Source: an uncultured Lachnospiraceae bacterium (GTDB taxonomy: Bacteria > Bacillota > Clostridia > Lachnospirales > Lachnospiraceae). Taken from it: 64,000 nucleotides of DNA. Position numbers and translations under genes: made by a program. Under the pieces are notes generated by a model that had not been told where the DNA came from, did no database searches, and worked only from the letters and a program-made list of their open reading frames with translations. Shown here piece by piece: positions 11,389-19,324 of the stretch (positions are counted from its first letter, which is position 1; each line of letters starts with the position of its first letter). The stretch is taken from the NCBI GenBank assembly GCA_947384285.1, contig CANDGI010000011.1:21502-85501 (forward strand), written 5' to 3'.

Positions 11389-12492
11389 ATGAACCGTCAT
11401 AAAATATTGGTTGTAGACGACCTGGGAAGCAACCGTTTGATTTTGACAGAAATATTTCGCAGTGACTATCAGACTCTTGAGGCGTCAGACACCAAAGAGG
11501 CATTGAAGATAATGGAAAATAATTATTCTGAAATTGCCGCAGTTCTTTTGGACTGGCATCTGTCAGGAGAGGATGGAAGCAAGGTGCTGGAAGTGATGAG
11601 GAAGAAGGGCTGGATGGATCATATTCCCACACTGGTAGTTACAGCAGAGCAGTCAGTAGAAACCGAGAGAATATGTATTGGGCTGGGTGCAGCAGATATG
11701 ATTCGCAAACCCTTTGACCGAGATGTGGTGAAAAAGCGGGTGGATAATAACATCACGTTGTACCAGCATAAAAATCATATGGAGGAAAAGGTACAGGAGC
11801 AGAATCAGCTTTTACGCAAACAGTATGCAGTTCTTAAGGCTCAATCAGAAAAGTTAAAGAAATCCAGTCAGCAGATGATAGATATTGTTTGTAATATTTT
11901 GGAACATTATTATCCCGAATTTGATGGGAATACTAAGACAGTGAGGCAGCTTACCAAGATTATCGGCCAAAAGGTGCAGGTGCATTATCCAGAGTATCGT
12001 CTGAAGGATGAGGATGTGGAGGTGATAGCCGAATTGTCGTCTTTGCGGGATATTGGAAAACTGTTGATTTCAGATCATGTGCTTTTTAAGCCGGCAAAGC
12101 TTACCAAAGAGGAAAATGAATATATGAAATCCCACACCTCCAAAGGCTGTGAGATTATGAAGATGATGAAAGGAATCCAGACGCCGGAGGATTATAAAAA
12201 GAGCATGGAAATTTGCCGATATCATCATGAACGGTATGATGGAAGAGGATATCCAGAAGGGCTGAAAGGAGATGAAATACCGATTTCCGCCCAGATTGTG
12301 TCAGTGGTGGATGCCTATCATGCACTAATCAGCGAACGTATTTATAAGCGTTCTTATTCCAAGGAAGAAGCATATTATATGATTCTGGGTGGCGAATGCG
12401 GGATTTTTTCACCTAAAATCATGGAATGTTTCCGTATGTCCAGAAAAGAAATAGAAACCATAGAGGAAAAAGAAAGTGAGAGGACAGAATGA
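11389..12492 (+). CDS. Response regulator with HD-GYP-like output domain
   Basis: The 367-residue protein has an N-terminal receiver (residues 1-125; acidic pocket VVDD, phospho-acceptor Asp55 in LLDWHLSG, conserved Lys in IRKPF), a coiled-coil linker (about 130-165) and an HD-GYP-like domain. The latter keeps HHERYDGRGYPEGLKG and VVDAYHAL, which in the family bind metal and cyclic-di-GMP. However, the usual HD of HDIGK is RD here (Arg220-Asp221), so a metal ligand is missing and phosphodiesterase activity is doubtful. An AGGAGG site precedes it. The stop overlaps the Hpt gene by 4 bases. It could be a non-catalytic effector or scaffold. Confidence 0.85.
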   Translation: MNRHKILVVDDLGSNRLILTEIFRSDYQTLEASDTKEALKIMENNYSEIAAVLLDWHLSGEDGSKVLEVMRKKGWMDHIPTLVVTAEQSVETERICIGLGAADMIRKPFDRDVVKKRVDNNITLYQHKNHMEEKVQEQNQLLRKQYAVLKAQSEKLKKSSQQMIDIVCNILEHYYPEFDGNTKTVRQLTKIIGQKVQVHYPEYRLKDEDVEVIAELSSLRDIGKLLISDHVLFKPAKLTKEENEYMKSHTSKGCEIMKMMKGIQTPEDYKKSMEICRYHHERYDGRGYPEGLKGDEIPISAQIVSVVDAYHALISERIYKRSYSKEEAYYMILGGECGIFSPKIMECFRMSRKEIETIEEKESERTE

Positions 12493-12845
12493 ATCAGGAG
12501 ATCAAGGCAGCATTGAAAGCTGCAGGAGTGAATATAGAAGAGGCATTATCACGGTTAATGAATAATGAAGTGCTCTTAAAACGGCTTTTATTGAAATTTA
12601 AAGAAGACAAGAATTTTACAGAATTGGAGCAGGCAGTATTAGAGAAAAGGTATGAAGATGCCTTTCACTGTGCCCATACACTAAAAGGCGTGGCCGGCAA
12701 TCTGGGACTCGAAAAGCTGATGAATGCAGATATTGCTGTGGTGGAAAAGCTTCGCTGCCAGAATTTTGAAGGCTTGGAAGAGGAACTGAAAAAGGTCCGG
12801 GAAGCTTATACACAGGTAATGGAAATCATTGAGCGGATAGAATAG
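12489..12845 (+). CDS. Hpt (histidine phosphotransfer) domain protein
   Basis: This 118-residue, all-helical protein carries the phosphotransfer motif AHTLKGVAGNLG, with His63 as the predicted phosphorylated residue. Hpt proteins relay phosphate between a hybrid kinase's receiver and a response regulator. Its ATG overlaps the receiver-HD stop by 4 bases (ATGA), so the two are made together, and the receiver at Asp55 next door is the obvious partner. No kinase lies in the operon; the hybrid kinase at 61261-63849 is one candidate donor, but that is inference. Confidence 0.88.
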   Translation: MNQEIKAALKAAGVNIEEALSRLMNNEVLLKRLLLKFKEDKNFTELEQAVLEKRYEDAFHCAHTLKGVAGNLGLEKLMNADIAVVEKLRCQNFEGLEEELKKVREAYTQVMEIIERIE

Positions 12846-12924
12846 CAGAAAATTATAAGAATAAAAATCAAAGAAAGATTATTTGGAAGCATAGGTTTTA
12901 TCATCGTAAAGGAGGACAATTCAG

Positions 12925-13797
12925 GTGGGAAAAATTGCAGTTGTAACAGACAGTAACAGCGGAATTACCCAAAAAGAGGCAAAAGAATATGGAGTAAATG
13001 TGTTACCCATGCCGTTTTTTATCAATGGGGAAACGTATTTTGAGGATATTGATTTATCTCAGGAGCAGTTTTATGAAAAGCTGGAGGGGAATGCAGAGAT
13101 TTCCACTTCTATGCCGGCGATAGGCTCTGTAACGGATCTGTGGGACAAATTATTGGAAGAATATGAGGAGATTGTGCATATTCCCATGTCGAGCGGGTTG
13201 AGCAGTTCCTGCGAGACAGCTTTTATGCTGGCGCAGGAGTATGAGGGAAAAGTCCAGGTGGTGGATAATCAGCGTATTTCCGTTACCCAGAAGCAGTCTG
13301 TATTGGATGCGGCAGAACTGGCAGAGCGGGGGAAGAGCGCGGAAGAAATCAAGAACTATCTGGAAGAAACAAAGTTTGATTCCAGTATTTATATTATGGT
13401 AGATACATTGGTTTACCTAAAAAAGGGCGGAAGAATCACCCCGGCGGCGGCAGCCCTTGGGACACTGTTGAAATTAAAGCCTGTGCTCCAAATCCAGGGA
13501 GAAAAGCTGGATGCTTTTGCAAAAGCCAGGACAGTAAAGCAGGCAAAAAATATTATGATAGATGCAATAAAAAATGATTTTACCAAGCGTTTTGGAGATG
13601 AATCCGGCGAAAGCATGCATCTTTTTATTGCATATACCAAAGACAGGGAGACCGCTCTAGCCTTCAAGGAGCAGGTGCAGGAGGCATTTCCAAAAGCGGA
13701 GATTACTATGGCAGATCCCCTTTCCTTAAGCGTGGCATGCCATATCGGGCCAGGTTCCCTGGCGCTTGCCTGTGCCAAGAAGCTTCCGCCCGCATAA
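12925..13797 (+). CDS. DegV family fatty-acid-binding protein
   Basis: A 290-residue DegV-fold protein. These proteins bind long-chain fatty acids; some (FakB) present them to the FakA kinase for incorporation into phospholipids. Typical elements are the N-terminal VVTDSNSGIT, the PMPFFINGETYFEDIDLS segment, STSMPAIGSV, MSSGLSSSCETA, the YLKKGGRI motif and HIGPGSLAL near the end. GTG 12925 follows AAAGGAGG. No FakA is nearby, so a role in fatty-acid activation is family knowledge rather than context. The last dozen codons are part of a 77-bp tandem duplication that continues downstream. Confidence 0.92.
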   Translation: MGKIAVVTDSNSGITQKEAKEYGVNVLPMPFFINGETYFEDIDLSQEQFYEKLEGNAEISTSMPAIGSVTDLWDKLLEEYEEIVHIPMSSGLSSSCETAFMLAQEYEGKVQVVDNQRISVTQKQSVLDAAELAERGKSAEEIKNYLEETKFDSSIYIMVDTLVYLKKGGRITPAAAALGTLLKLKPVLQIQGEKLDAFAKARTVKQAKNIMIDAIKNDFTKRFGDESGESMHLFIAYTKDRETALAFKEQVQEAFPKAEITMADPLSLSVACHIGPGSLALACAKKLPPA

Positions 13798-13907
13798 CCT
13801 GCTTCCGCCTGTATGAGGCGTTAAAAAGTGTTACTCTGGCGCCTGCCTGTGCCAAGAAGCTTCCGCCCGCATAACCTGCTTCCACCTGTACGGGGTGTTA
13901 AAAACTG
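13759..13907. repeat. Tandem duplication of the degV 3' end (77-bp period)
   Basis: Bases 13759-13830 (end of degV and the start of the spacer) are repeated at 13836-13907 with about six substitutions. The second copy includes a non-functional duplicate of the last codons and stop. The remaining bases up to 13938 hold nothing recognisable. Confidence 0.85.
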
Positions 13908-13938
13908 ATTGCGTTTTCGGGACAGCCCCATGAAAAAT

Positions 13939-14589
13939 CTACTGGATACGCGGCAGGTTCCAGTGGTAATGGGCGGCCAGCAGACGGATTACCACCACGG
14001 CTCCAGAGCTGATTAACATGGCTGCAAGGTCTGGCATCAGCGTATATAGAAAGACATAGAGAAATGCCCCGATCAATGCTGCACAGGCATACACATGCTT
14101 GATAAAGACGAAAGGGGTGTTTCCAGCCATGATATCCCGCATCATGCCGCCGCCGATTCCAGTTACCACGCCTACGAAAACCCAGAGGAACAGGTTATGG
14201 AGATGGCTGTTTTCCAGATCCATGGCGGTGCGGATGCCCATGACAGTGAAAATGCCAAGGCCTACAGCGTCCAATGTGCTCATCAGCCGCTCGTACCGCT
14301 CCAGGAAAGTGCTTTCCAGCAATTCTTTTTTCAAATAGAATACGAAAAACAATAGGCAGGAGGTCACAATGGCAGTCCCCACATAGGAGAGGTTTTGGAA
14401 CATCTTAGGGGGATGGATGCCTAACAGGAGATCCCGGATGCATCCGCCGCCTACAGCAGTGGTGATGCCCAATACATTGACGCCGAAAATATCCATGTTT
14501 TTCCGGATGCCTAACATAGCGCCGGAGGAAGCGAAGGCAATGGTACCGATAATTTCCAAAAGGAAAATAAAAAAATCTGAGTGGATCAT
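13939..14589 (-). CDS. UPF0126 / TRIC-like cation channel family membrane protein
   Basis: This 216-residue protein has about seven hydrophobic helices and the family's internal duplication: each half carries a glycine-rich kinked helix with the pattern GGGxxRDxxxG (TAVGGGCIRDLLLG in the first half and GIGGGMMRDIMAGN in the second). UPF0126 (YadS/YicG-type) proteins are the prokaryotic relatives of TRIC channels, which conduct monovalent cations; the physiological role is uncertain. It is transcribed on the minus strand, divergently from purA. A GGAG site precedes the ATG by about 11 bases. Confidence 0.88.
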   Translation of the reverse strand: MIHSDFFIFLLEIIGTIAFASSGAMLGIRKNMDIFGVNVLGITTAVGGGCIRDLLLGIHPPKMFQNLSYVGTAIVTSCLLFFVFYLKKELLESTFLERYERLMSTLDAVGLGIFTVMGIRTAMDLENSHLHNLFLWVFVGVVTGIGGGMMRDIMAGNTPFVFIKHVYACAALIGAFLYVFLYTLMPDLAAMLISSGAVVVIRLLAAHYHWNLPRIQ

Positions 14590-14712
14590 AGATGATACTC
14601 CTTTTTAATGTAAGTTATTATATCATATGTAATATGTCCTTTTGCGATATTATACTGTAAAATTAAAGAAATGCAAAGTATTTTCAGAAAAATAAAAAAG
14701 CAGCCGGGAGCA

Positions 14713-14741
14713 TTGATTTTACTTCTGTAAAGCGTTATACT
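14713..14741 (+). promoter_or_regulatory. Probable purA promoter
   Basis: TTGATT (14713-14718) and TATACT (14736-14741) are spaced by 17 bp, about 100 bases ahead of purA. The -10 box abuts a 14-bp-arm palindrome. Confidence 0.65.
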
Positions 14742-14778
14742 GAAACAGGCTTAAAAAATGTTTCTAAGCCTGTTTCAG
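14740..14778. promoter_or_regulatory. Palindrome at the purA transcription start (operator candidate)
   Basis: Perfect 14-bp arms (14740-14753 and 14765-14778) flank an 11-base centre. The predicted start point falls inside the left arm, so the full hairpin would not be present in the RNA; a DNA operator is therefore more likely than an attenuator. No T-run follows. Confidence 0.55.
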
Positions 14779-14843
14779 GGAAGAAAGAACGAAGAAGCGA
14801 AGGATTCCTTTCAATAGAAGGGAAGATGAAAGGAGAAACTGAA

Positions 14844-16127
14844 ATGGTAAATGCAATTGTTGGTGCAAACTGGGGTGATGAAGGGAAAGGCAAAATCACT
14901 GATATGATGGCAAAAGAAGCCGATATCATTGTGCGTTTCCAGGGCGGCGCAAATGCAGGCCACACCATCGTCAATGATTATGGTAAATTTGCGTTGCACA
15001 CCCTTCCAAGCGGCGTGTTTTATGGCCATACCACAAGCATTATTGGAAACGGCGTGGCATTGAATATCCCAGTGCTCTTTCAGGAGATTCAGTCCATTGT
15101 GGACAGAGGGGTGCCCAAGCCGAAAATCCTGGTGTCTGACCGGGCGCAGATAGTGATGTCCTATCATATTTTGTTTGACCAGTATGAGGAGGAGCGGCTG
15201 GCAGGAAAATCATTTGGTTCCACAAAATCAGGAATTGCGCCATTTTATTCGGATAAATATGCAAAAACAGGGTTCCAGGTCAGCGAGCTTTTTGAGGAGG
15301 AAAGGCTGAAAGAAAAGGTAGGGCGCATCTGTGAGACAAAAAATGTAATGCTGGAACATTTGTACCATAAGCCATTGCTGAAACCGGAGGATTTGTTAAA
15401 GGAGCTGAAGGAATACCGGGAAATGGTGGAGCCTTATGTGTGCGATACCTCCGCCTATTTGTGGGAGGCAGTGAAAGCAGGGAAAAATATTTTGCTGGAA
15501 GGCCAGTTAGGTTCTCTAAAGGATCCGGATCACGGCATTTATCCCATGGTAACCTCTTCCTCCACGCTGGCAGCTTACGGGGCAATAGGAGCAGGAATCC
15601 CGCCCTATGAGATTAAAAAGATTATCACCGTGTGCAAGGCATATTCTTCGGCAGTAGGGGCGGGAGCCTTTGTCAGCGAAATTTTCGGAGAGGAAGCAGA
15701 CGAGCTGCGCCGCCGGGGCGGAGACGGCGGAGAGTATGGGGTAACCACAGGCCGGCCCAGAAGGATGGGATGGTTCGATGCTGTGGCCAGCAGATATGGC
15801 TGCCGTATCCAGGGGGCTACCGATGTAGCTTTTACCGTGCTGGATGTGCTGGGGTATTTGGATGAGATTCCAGTGTGCACCGGATACGAGATCGACGGGG
15901 AAGTGACCACTGAGTTCCCTCCAACTGTGAAGCTGGAAAAAGCAAAACCAGTGTTGGAGACCCTTCCCGGCTGGAAATGCGACATCCGGGGAATCAAAAA
16001 ATACGAGGATTTGCCAGAAAACTGCCGGAAATATATTGAATTCGTGGAGGAAAAAATTGGATTTCCAATCACCATGATTTCCAACGGCCCAGGCAGGGAG
16101 GATATCATTTACCGCAATGGAAAATAA
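14844..16127 (+). CDS. purA: Adenylosuccinate synthetase
   Basis: This 427-residue enzyme joins IMP and aspartate with GTP to make adenylosuccinate, the first committed step to AMP. The GTP-binding N-terminus NAIVGANWGDEGKGK, the catalytic Asp within GDEGKGK and His in GGANAGHTI, and the C-terminal TGRPRRMGWFDAV segment are clear. ATG 14844 is chosen because AAAGGAG (14829-14835) lies between it and the upstream in-frame ATG 14826. Length is normal. The following HAD gene begins 10 bases after the stop. Confidence 0.97.
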   Translation: MVNAIVGANWGDEGKGKITDMMAKEADIIVRFQGGANAGHTIVNDYGKFALHTLPSGVFYGHTTSIIGNGVALNIPVLFQEIQSIVDRGVPKPKILVSDRAQIVMSYHILFDQYEEERLAGKSFGSTKSGIAPFYSDKYAKTGFQVSELFEEERLKEKVGRICETKNVMLEHLYHKPLLKPEDLLKELKEYREMVEPYVCDTSAYLWEAVKAGKNILLEGQLGSLKDPDHGIYPMVTSSSTLAAYGAIGAGIPPYEIKKIITVCKAYSSAVGAGAFVSEIFGEEADELRRRGGDGGEYGVTTGRPRRMGWFDAVASRYGCRIQGATDVAFTVLDVLGYLDEIPVCTGYEIDGEVTTEFPPTVKLEKAKPVLETLPGWKCDIRGIKKYEDLPENCRKYIEFVEEKIGFPITMISNGPGREDIIYRNGK

Positions 16128-16137
16128 AGGGAAAAAT

Positions 16138-16752
16138 ATGATAAAGAATATAGTGTTTGACGTAGGCAAAGTGTTGGTGGATTTTGACTGGCAGGGCTTT
16201 ATGGACACCCTTGCGTTTCCACCGGAAATTTATGAAAAAGTAGCGAATGCAACCGTATTGTCTGATTTGTGGAATGAGTTTGACCGAAGCAGAATGCCAG
16301 ACGAAGAAATTTTACAAGGATTTCTGGAGAAAGAGCCGGATTGTGAAGCGGAAATCATGCGGTTCTGGAATAATATGGGAAATTGTATCAAGCAATATGA
16401 TTACGCCCATTCCTGGATTGGATCCCTCCAGGAGATGGGGTATCGGGTATACCTGCTTTCCAATTATTCCAGGCGGATGTATTTTCAGAGCATTGAGGAG
16501 CTTTCCTTTGTGGAGCAGGTGGACGGCGCCGTCTTTTCCTTTGAAGTCCAGGCAACGAAGCCGGAACGGGAGATTTACGATGCTTTGCTGGAAAAATACC
16601 AGCTGAATCCTACTGAGTGCGTATTTTTGGATGATAACCGAAGCAATATTATTGCGGCCAACCAGCTTGGCATGGCCACCATCCATTTCCACACCAAATC
16701 CCAGGCGGAGGAAGAACTGAAAAGCCTGGGTGTGGGAGAACGGAAAGGGTAA
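16138..16752 (+). CDS. HAD family hydrolase (phosphatase, YihX/IA type)
   Basis: This 204-residue HAD enzyme likely dephosphorylates a small sugar phosphate or nucleotide; its substrate cannot be read from sequence. Motif I appears as NIVFDVGKVLVDFDW, where the second Asp of the usual DxD is Gly-Lys spaced (D-V-G), as in the YihX subgroup; motif II is LLSNYS; the Lys is in ATKPEREIY; motif IV is CVFLDDNRSN. ATG 16138 is preferred over 16117 because the AAAGGGAAA site lies between them. It probably shares the purA transcript. A terminator follows. Confidence 0.85.
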   Translation: MIKNIVFDVGKVLVDFDWQGFMDTLAFPPEIYEKVANATVLSDLWNEFDRSRMPDEEILQGFLEKEPDCEAEIMRFWNNMGNCIKQYDYAHSWIGSLQEMGYRVYLLSNYSRRMYFQSIEELSFVEQVDGAVFSFEVQATKPEREIYDALLEKYQLNPTECVFLDDNRSNIIAANQLGMATIHFHTKSQAEEELKSLGVGERKG

Positions 16753-16798
16753 GGCATTTACATATTTGAAAGGCGGGGGCAGCCCCAAAGAGGAAATA

Positions 16799-16852
16799 GA
16801 ATACAAGATATGAAAAATTCCGCGTTTGGAAAAGTCATATCTTGTATTTTTC
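16799..16852 (+). terminator. Intrinsic terminator after the HAD gene
   Basis: Arms AATACAAGATATGA (16799-16812) and TCATATCTTGTATT (16835-16848) pair perfectly and are followed by T residues. Confidence 0.85.
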
Positions 16853-16880
16853 AATATAAACGTCCAGAATGGAGGAAATT

Positions 16881-17111
16881 ATGAAAAAGGCACAGCGTAT
16901 TTTGGCAGTCATCGGCATCATTGTGCTGGTAGGCCTGTATTTGTCCACTTTTATTTTTGCTTTGCTGGGAAAAGATTTTTTCCCTATGTTTATGGCATCT
17001 CTTTTTGCCAGCTTTGTACTGCCGGTTCTTATCTGGGCCTACGGTTTTATCTATAAGCTGATTAAGAAAAATTCTTTAACGGACAAAGAGGATGAGAGGA
17101 TAGAAAAATGA
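16881..17111 (+). CDS. Small two-helix membrane protein
   Basis: A 76-residue protein with two hydrophobic helices (about residues 6-28 and 34-58) and a basic-acidic C-terminal tail (KLIKKNSLTDKEDERIEK). It matches no family I can name with certainty. ATG 16881 was chosen because GGAGG lies between it and the upstream in-frame ATG 16869. Its stop overlaps the azlC start by 4 bases (ATGA), which indicates translational coupling and suggests it works with, or regulates, the AzlCD exporter. Confidence 0.75.
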   Translation: MKKAQRILAVIGIIVLVGLYLSTFIFALLGKDFFPMFMASLFASFVLPVLIWAYGFIYKLIKKNSLTDKEDERIEK

Positions 17112-17818
17112 AACAATTTTTACAGGGGATAAAGGATGGCAGCGCCATTGGAATCGGATACTTTTCCGTTTCCTTTACCTTTGGGCTTGCGGCAGTATCC
17201 AGCGGACTTTGCTGGTGGCAGGCTCTTTTGGTTTCTATGGTAAATATGACTTCAGCCGGGCAGTTTGCAGGAATCACAGTGATGGCTTCTGTGGGTTCTT
17301 ATCTGGAAATGGCGGTATCCCAGTTTGTGATCAACCTAAGGTATGCATTGATGAGCATTTCCCTTTCCCAGAAAGTGGACAGCCGGTTCCGGGCAGGGAG
17401 AAAATTCATACTTGGATTTGCAAATACCGACGAAATCTTTGCAGTAGCCATGAGCCGGGAAGGAGAGGTGGGGAGCCGCTATTTTGCCGGCCTTGCGCTG
17501 CTGCCCTATCTGGGCTGGTCACTGGGGACCTTAGCAGGCGCAGTCTGCGGAAATATCCTGCCCAAACGGCTTGGCGATGCCTTAGGGCTTGCCATATATG
17601 GCATGTTTACCGCCATTGTGGTTCCAGCCATGAAGAAGGACAGCCGGATTTTAAAAATGGTAATCCTGGCGGTGCTTTTAAGCTGCTGCATCTATTATAT
17701 CCCCATATTCCAGAATATTTCAGAAGGCTTTTCTATTATTATCTGCGCTGTGGCCGCATCTGCAGCCGGAGCCGCTTTTTTTCCCATGGAAGAAAATGAA
17801 CATCAGGAGGAAACGTGA
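17108..17818 (+). CDS. azlC: AzlC family branched-chain amino acid exporter, large subunit
   Basis: This 236-residue multi-pass membrane protein is the large subunit of the AzlCD-type exporter for branched-chain amino acids and analogues. Family features include the N-terminal IGIGYFSVSFTFGLAA, the SAGQFAGI segment, FILGFANTDEIFAVA and ALGLAIYGMFTAIVVPA. It overlaps the preceding small membrane gene by 4 bases and shares one base with azlD at its stop (TGATG). Confidence 0.93.
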   Translation: MKQFLQGIKDGSAIGIGYFSVSFTFGLAAVSSGLCWWQALLVSMVNMTSAGQFAGITVMASVGSYLEMAVSQFVINLRYALMSISLSQKVDSRFRAGRKFILGFANTDEIFAVAMSREGEVGSRYFAGLALLPYLGWSLGTLAGAVCGNILPKRLGDALGLAIYGMFTAIVVPAMKKDSRILKMVILAVLLSCCIYYIPIFQNISEGFSIIICAVAASAAGAAFFPMEENEHQEET

Positions 17819-18126
17819 TGAAACCAGGAAATTTTTGGATCTATCTGCTGGTGATGTTTGGGGTAACCTACCTGATCCGGGTAGTCCCATTTGTAATATT
17901 CCGCAAAAAAATTGAAAACAAATATGTACGCTCTTTTCTGGCTTACATTCCATACACGGTATTAGGGGCCATGACTTTTCCAGCGGCGCTCTACGCCACA
18001 GGCTCTCTCGCCACAGCCATTGCCGGCCTGGCAGCAGCTTTCGCGGCAGCCTACCGAGGCAAAGGCCTGTTCACCGTAGCAGTCTGCGCCAGCGCCGCAG
18101 CTTTTATAGCAGGGCTGGCGCTATAG
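17818..18126 (+). CDS. azlD: AzlD family exporter small subunit
   Basis: This 102-residue protein with three to four hydrophobic helices is the small partner of AzlC. It opens with a hydrophobic helix and has the family's TYLIRVVPFVIF segment followed by FLAYIPYTVLGAMTFPA. ATG 17818 shares one base with the azlC TGA stop and is preceded by AGGAGG seven bases upstream; GTG 17815 is also possible. Together the two subunits export branched-chain amino acids. Confidence 0.9.
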   Translation: MKPGNFWIYLLVMFGVTYLIRVVPFVIFRKKIENKYVRSFLAYIPYTVLGAMTFPAALYATGSLATAIAGLAAAFAAAYRGKGLFTVAVCASAAAFIAGLAL

Positions 18127-18566
18127 CAGCCTCCCAGTATGCTCCATCTGCCGCCTTGCAGCCGCATGACCATCTTGCTATGGAAGCTTTAGCCTTCAGA
18201 GCAGCTCCATCCTGCTATGGAGGCCGGAAACTTTCAGAGTAATTTTTCATGGATGAAACTGGATAAGGAGAAAACGGAAACAGCGCATCGTGCTATCCAA
18301 ACGTTTCTTCTAAAGGACAGATTTCTCTTCCAGTCAGTATTTGTATATTGCAATATGCCGCGGTCCAGATGGTGACAGATTTCTGGAGTGTGCAAAAGAT
18401 TTCTGTGAAAAATATTTACCTGATTAATGCAGAGCGGTCTCGATACATAAGAAAAGCAGCAGCGGCCTTCTCCAAATATAAAAAATTTACAAATCAAACT
18501 TGTGATGACAAAGCAAAGAAACCATGTTAAAATAAATAAAAAGACACTGGATAAGGAGGGAAAATT
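18127..18566. other. Gene-free spacer with repeat remnants
   Basis: These 440 bases hold no convincing gene. Two units of a short dispersed repeat (CATCNTGCTATGGA type) lie at about 18168-18240, and a degraded copy of a second dispersed repeat lies at 18440-18486. The deoD promoter should be near the end but no clear -35/-10 pair with correct spacing was found. Confidence 0.55.
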
Positions 18567-19286
18567 ATGGCAGATATACCAACACCGCATATCGAAGCAA
18601 AAGCAGGCGATTTTGCAAAAACTGTTTTAATGCCGGGAGACCCCCTGCGGGCAAAATACATTGCTGAGACGTACCTAGAGCAGGCAAGATGCGTGAACCA
18701 GGTACGGGGAATGCTAGGCTACACCGGGACGTACAAAGGGAAAGAGCTCTCCGTCATGGGTTCCGGCATGGGAATGCCTTCCATGGGAATTTATTCCTAT
18801 GAATTATATCATTTTTATGATGTGGACAATATCATCCGGGTAGGCTCTGCCGGGGCGATTTTGGATGATGTGGATGTGATGGATGTGGTCATTGGAATGG
18901 GCGCCTCCATCGTGTCTGATTATGCAGGCCAGTTTGACTGTCCAGGGCATTTGGCTCCCCTGGCGGATTACCATCTGTTAAGCACGGCAGTGGAATGCGC
19001 AAAGGATCTGGGAACGCCGGTAAGGGTAGGGAATATCCTGTCGGAGGATGCCTTTTACACGGACCGCCCGAACAGCAAGGACTGCTTCCGCAAAATGGGC
19101 GTGCTGGCAGTGGAGATGGAAAGTGGGGCTCTCTACTTAAATGCAGCCAGGGCGGGAAAACGAGCGTTGTGCATCCTCACCATTTCAGACCATATTTATA
19201 AGCCGCAGCAGCTTACCTCTAAGGAGCGGCAGGTTGGTTTTGGAAAAATGATTGAGATTGCGCTGGAGACTGCCCGCCGGGCATAA
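18567..19286 (+). CDS. deoD: Purine-nucleoside phosphorylase (DeoD type)
   Basis: This 239-residue hexameric-type enzyme cleaves purine (deoxy)nucleosides with phosphate to free base and (deoxy)ribose-1-phosphate, a salvage step. Family features are the N-terminal TPHIEAKAGDFAKTVLMPGDPLRAK segment (read in pieces: TPHIEAK, MPGDPLRAKYIA), the MGSGMGMPSMGIYSYEL phosphate-binding region, RVGSAGAI, and VEMESGALY with the ribose-contacting Glu. AAGGAGGG precedes the ATG. It appears to be monocistronic or paired with the downstream gene 38 bases later. Confidence 0.97.
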   Translation: MADIPTPHIEAKAGDFAKTVLMPGDPLRAKYIAETYLEQARCVNQVRGMLGYTGTYKGKELSVMGSGMGMPSMGIYSYELYHFYDVDNIIRVGSAGAILDDVDVMDVVIGMGASIVSDYAGQFDCPGHLAPLADYHLLSTAVECAKDLGTPVRVGNILSEDAFYTDRPNSKDCFRKMGVLAVEMESGALYLNAARAGKRALCILTISDHIYKPQQLTSKERQVGFGKMIEIALETARRA

Positions 19287-19324
19287 TGAGGAAATTGGAA
19301 TGACGGAAAGAGGAGGTTATGGGT

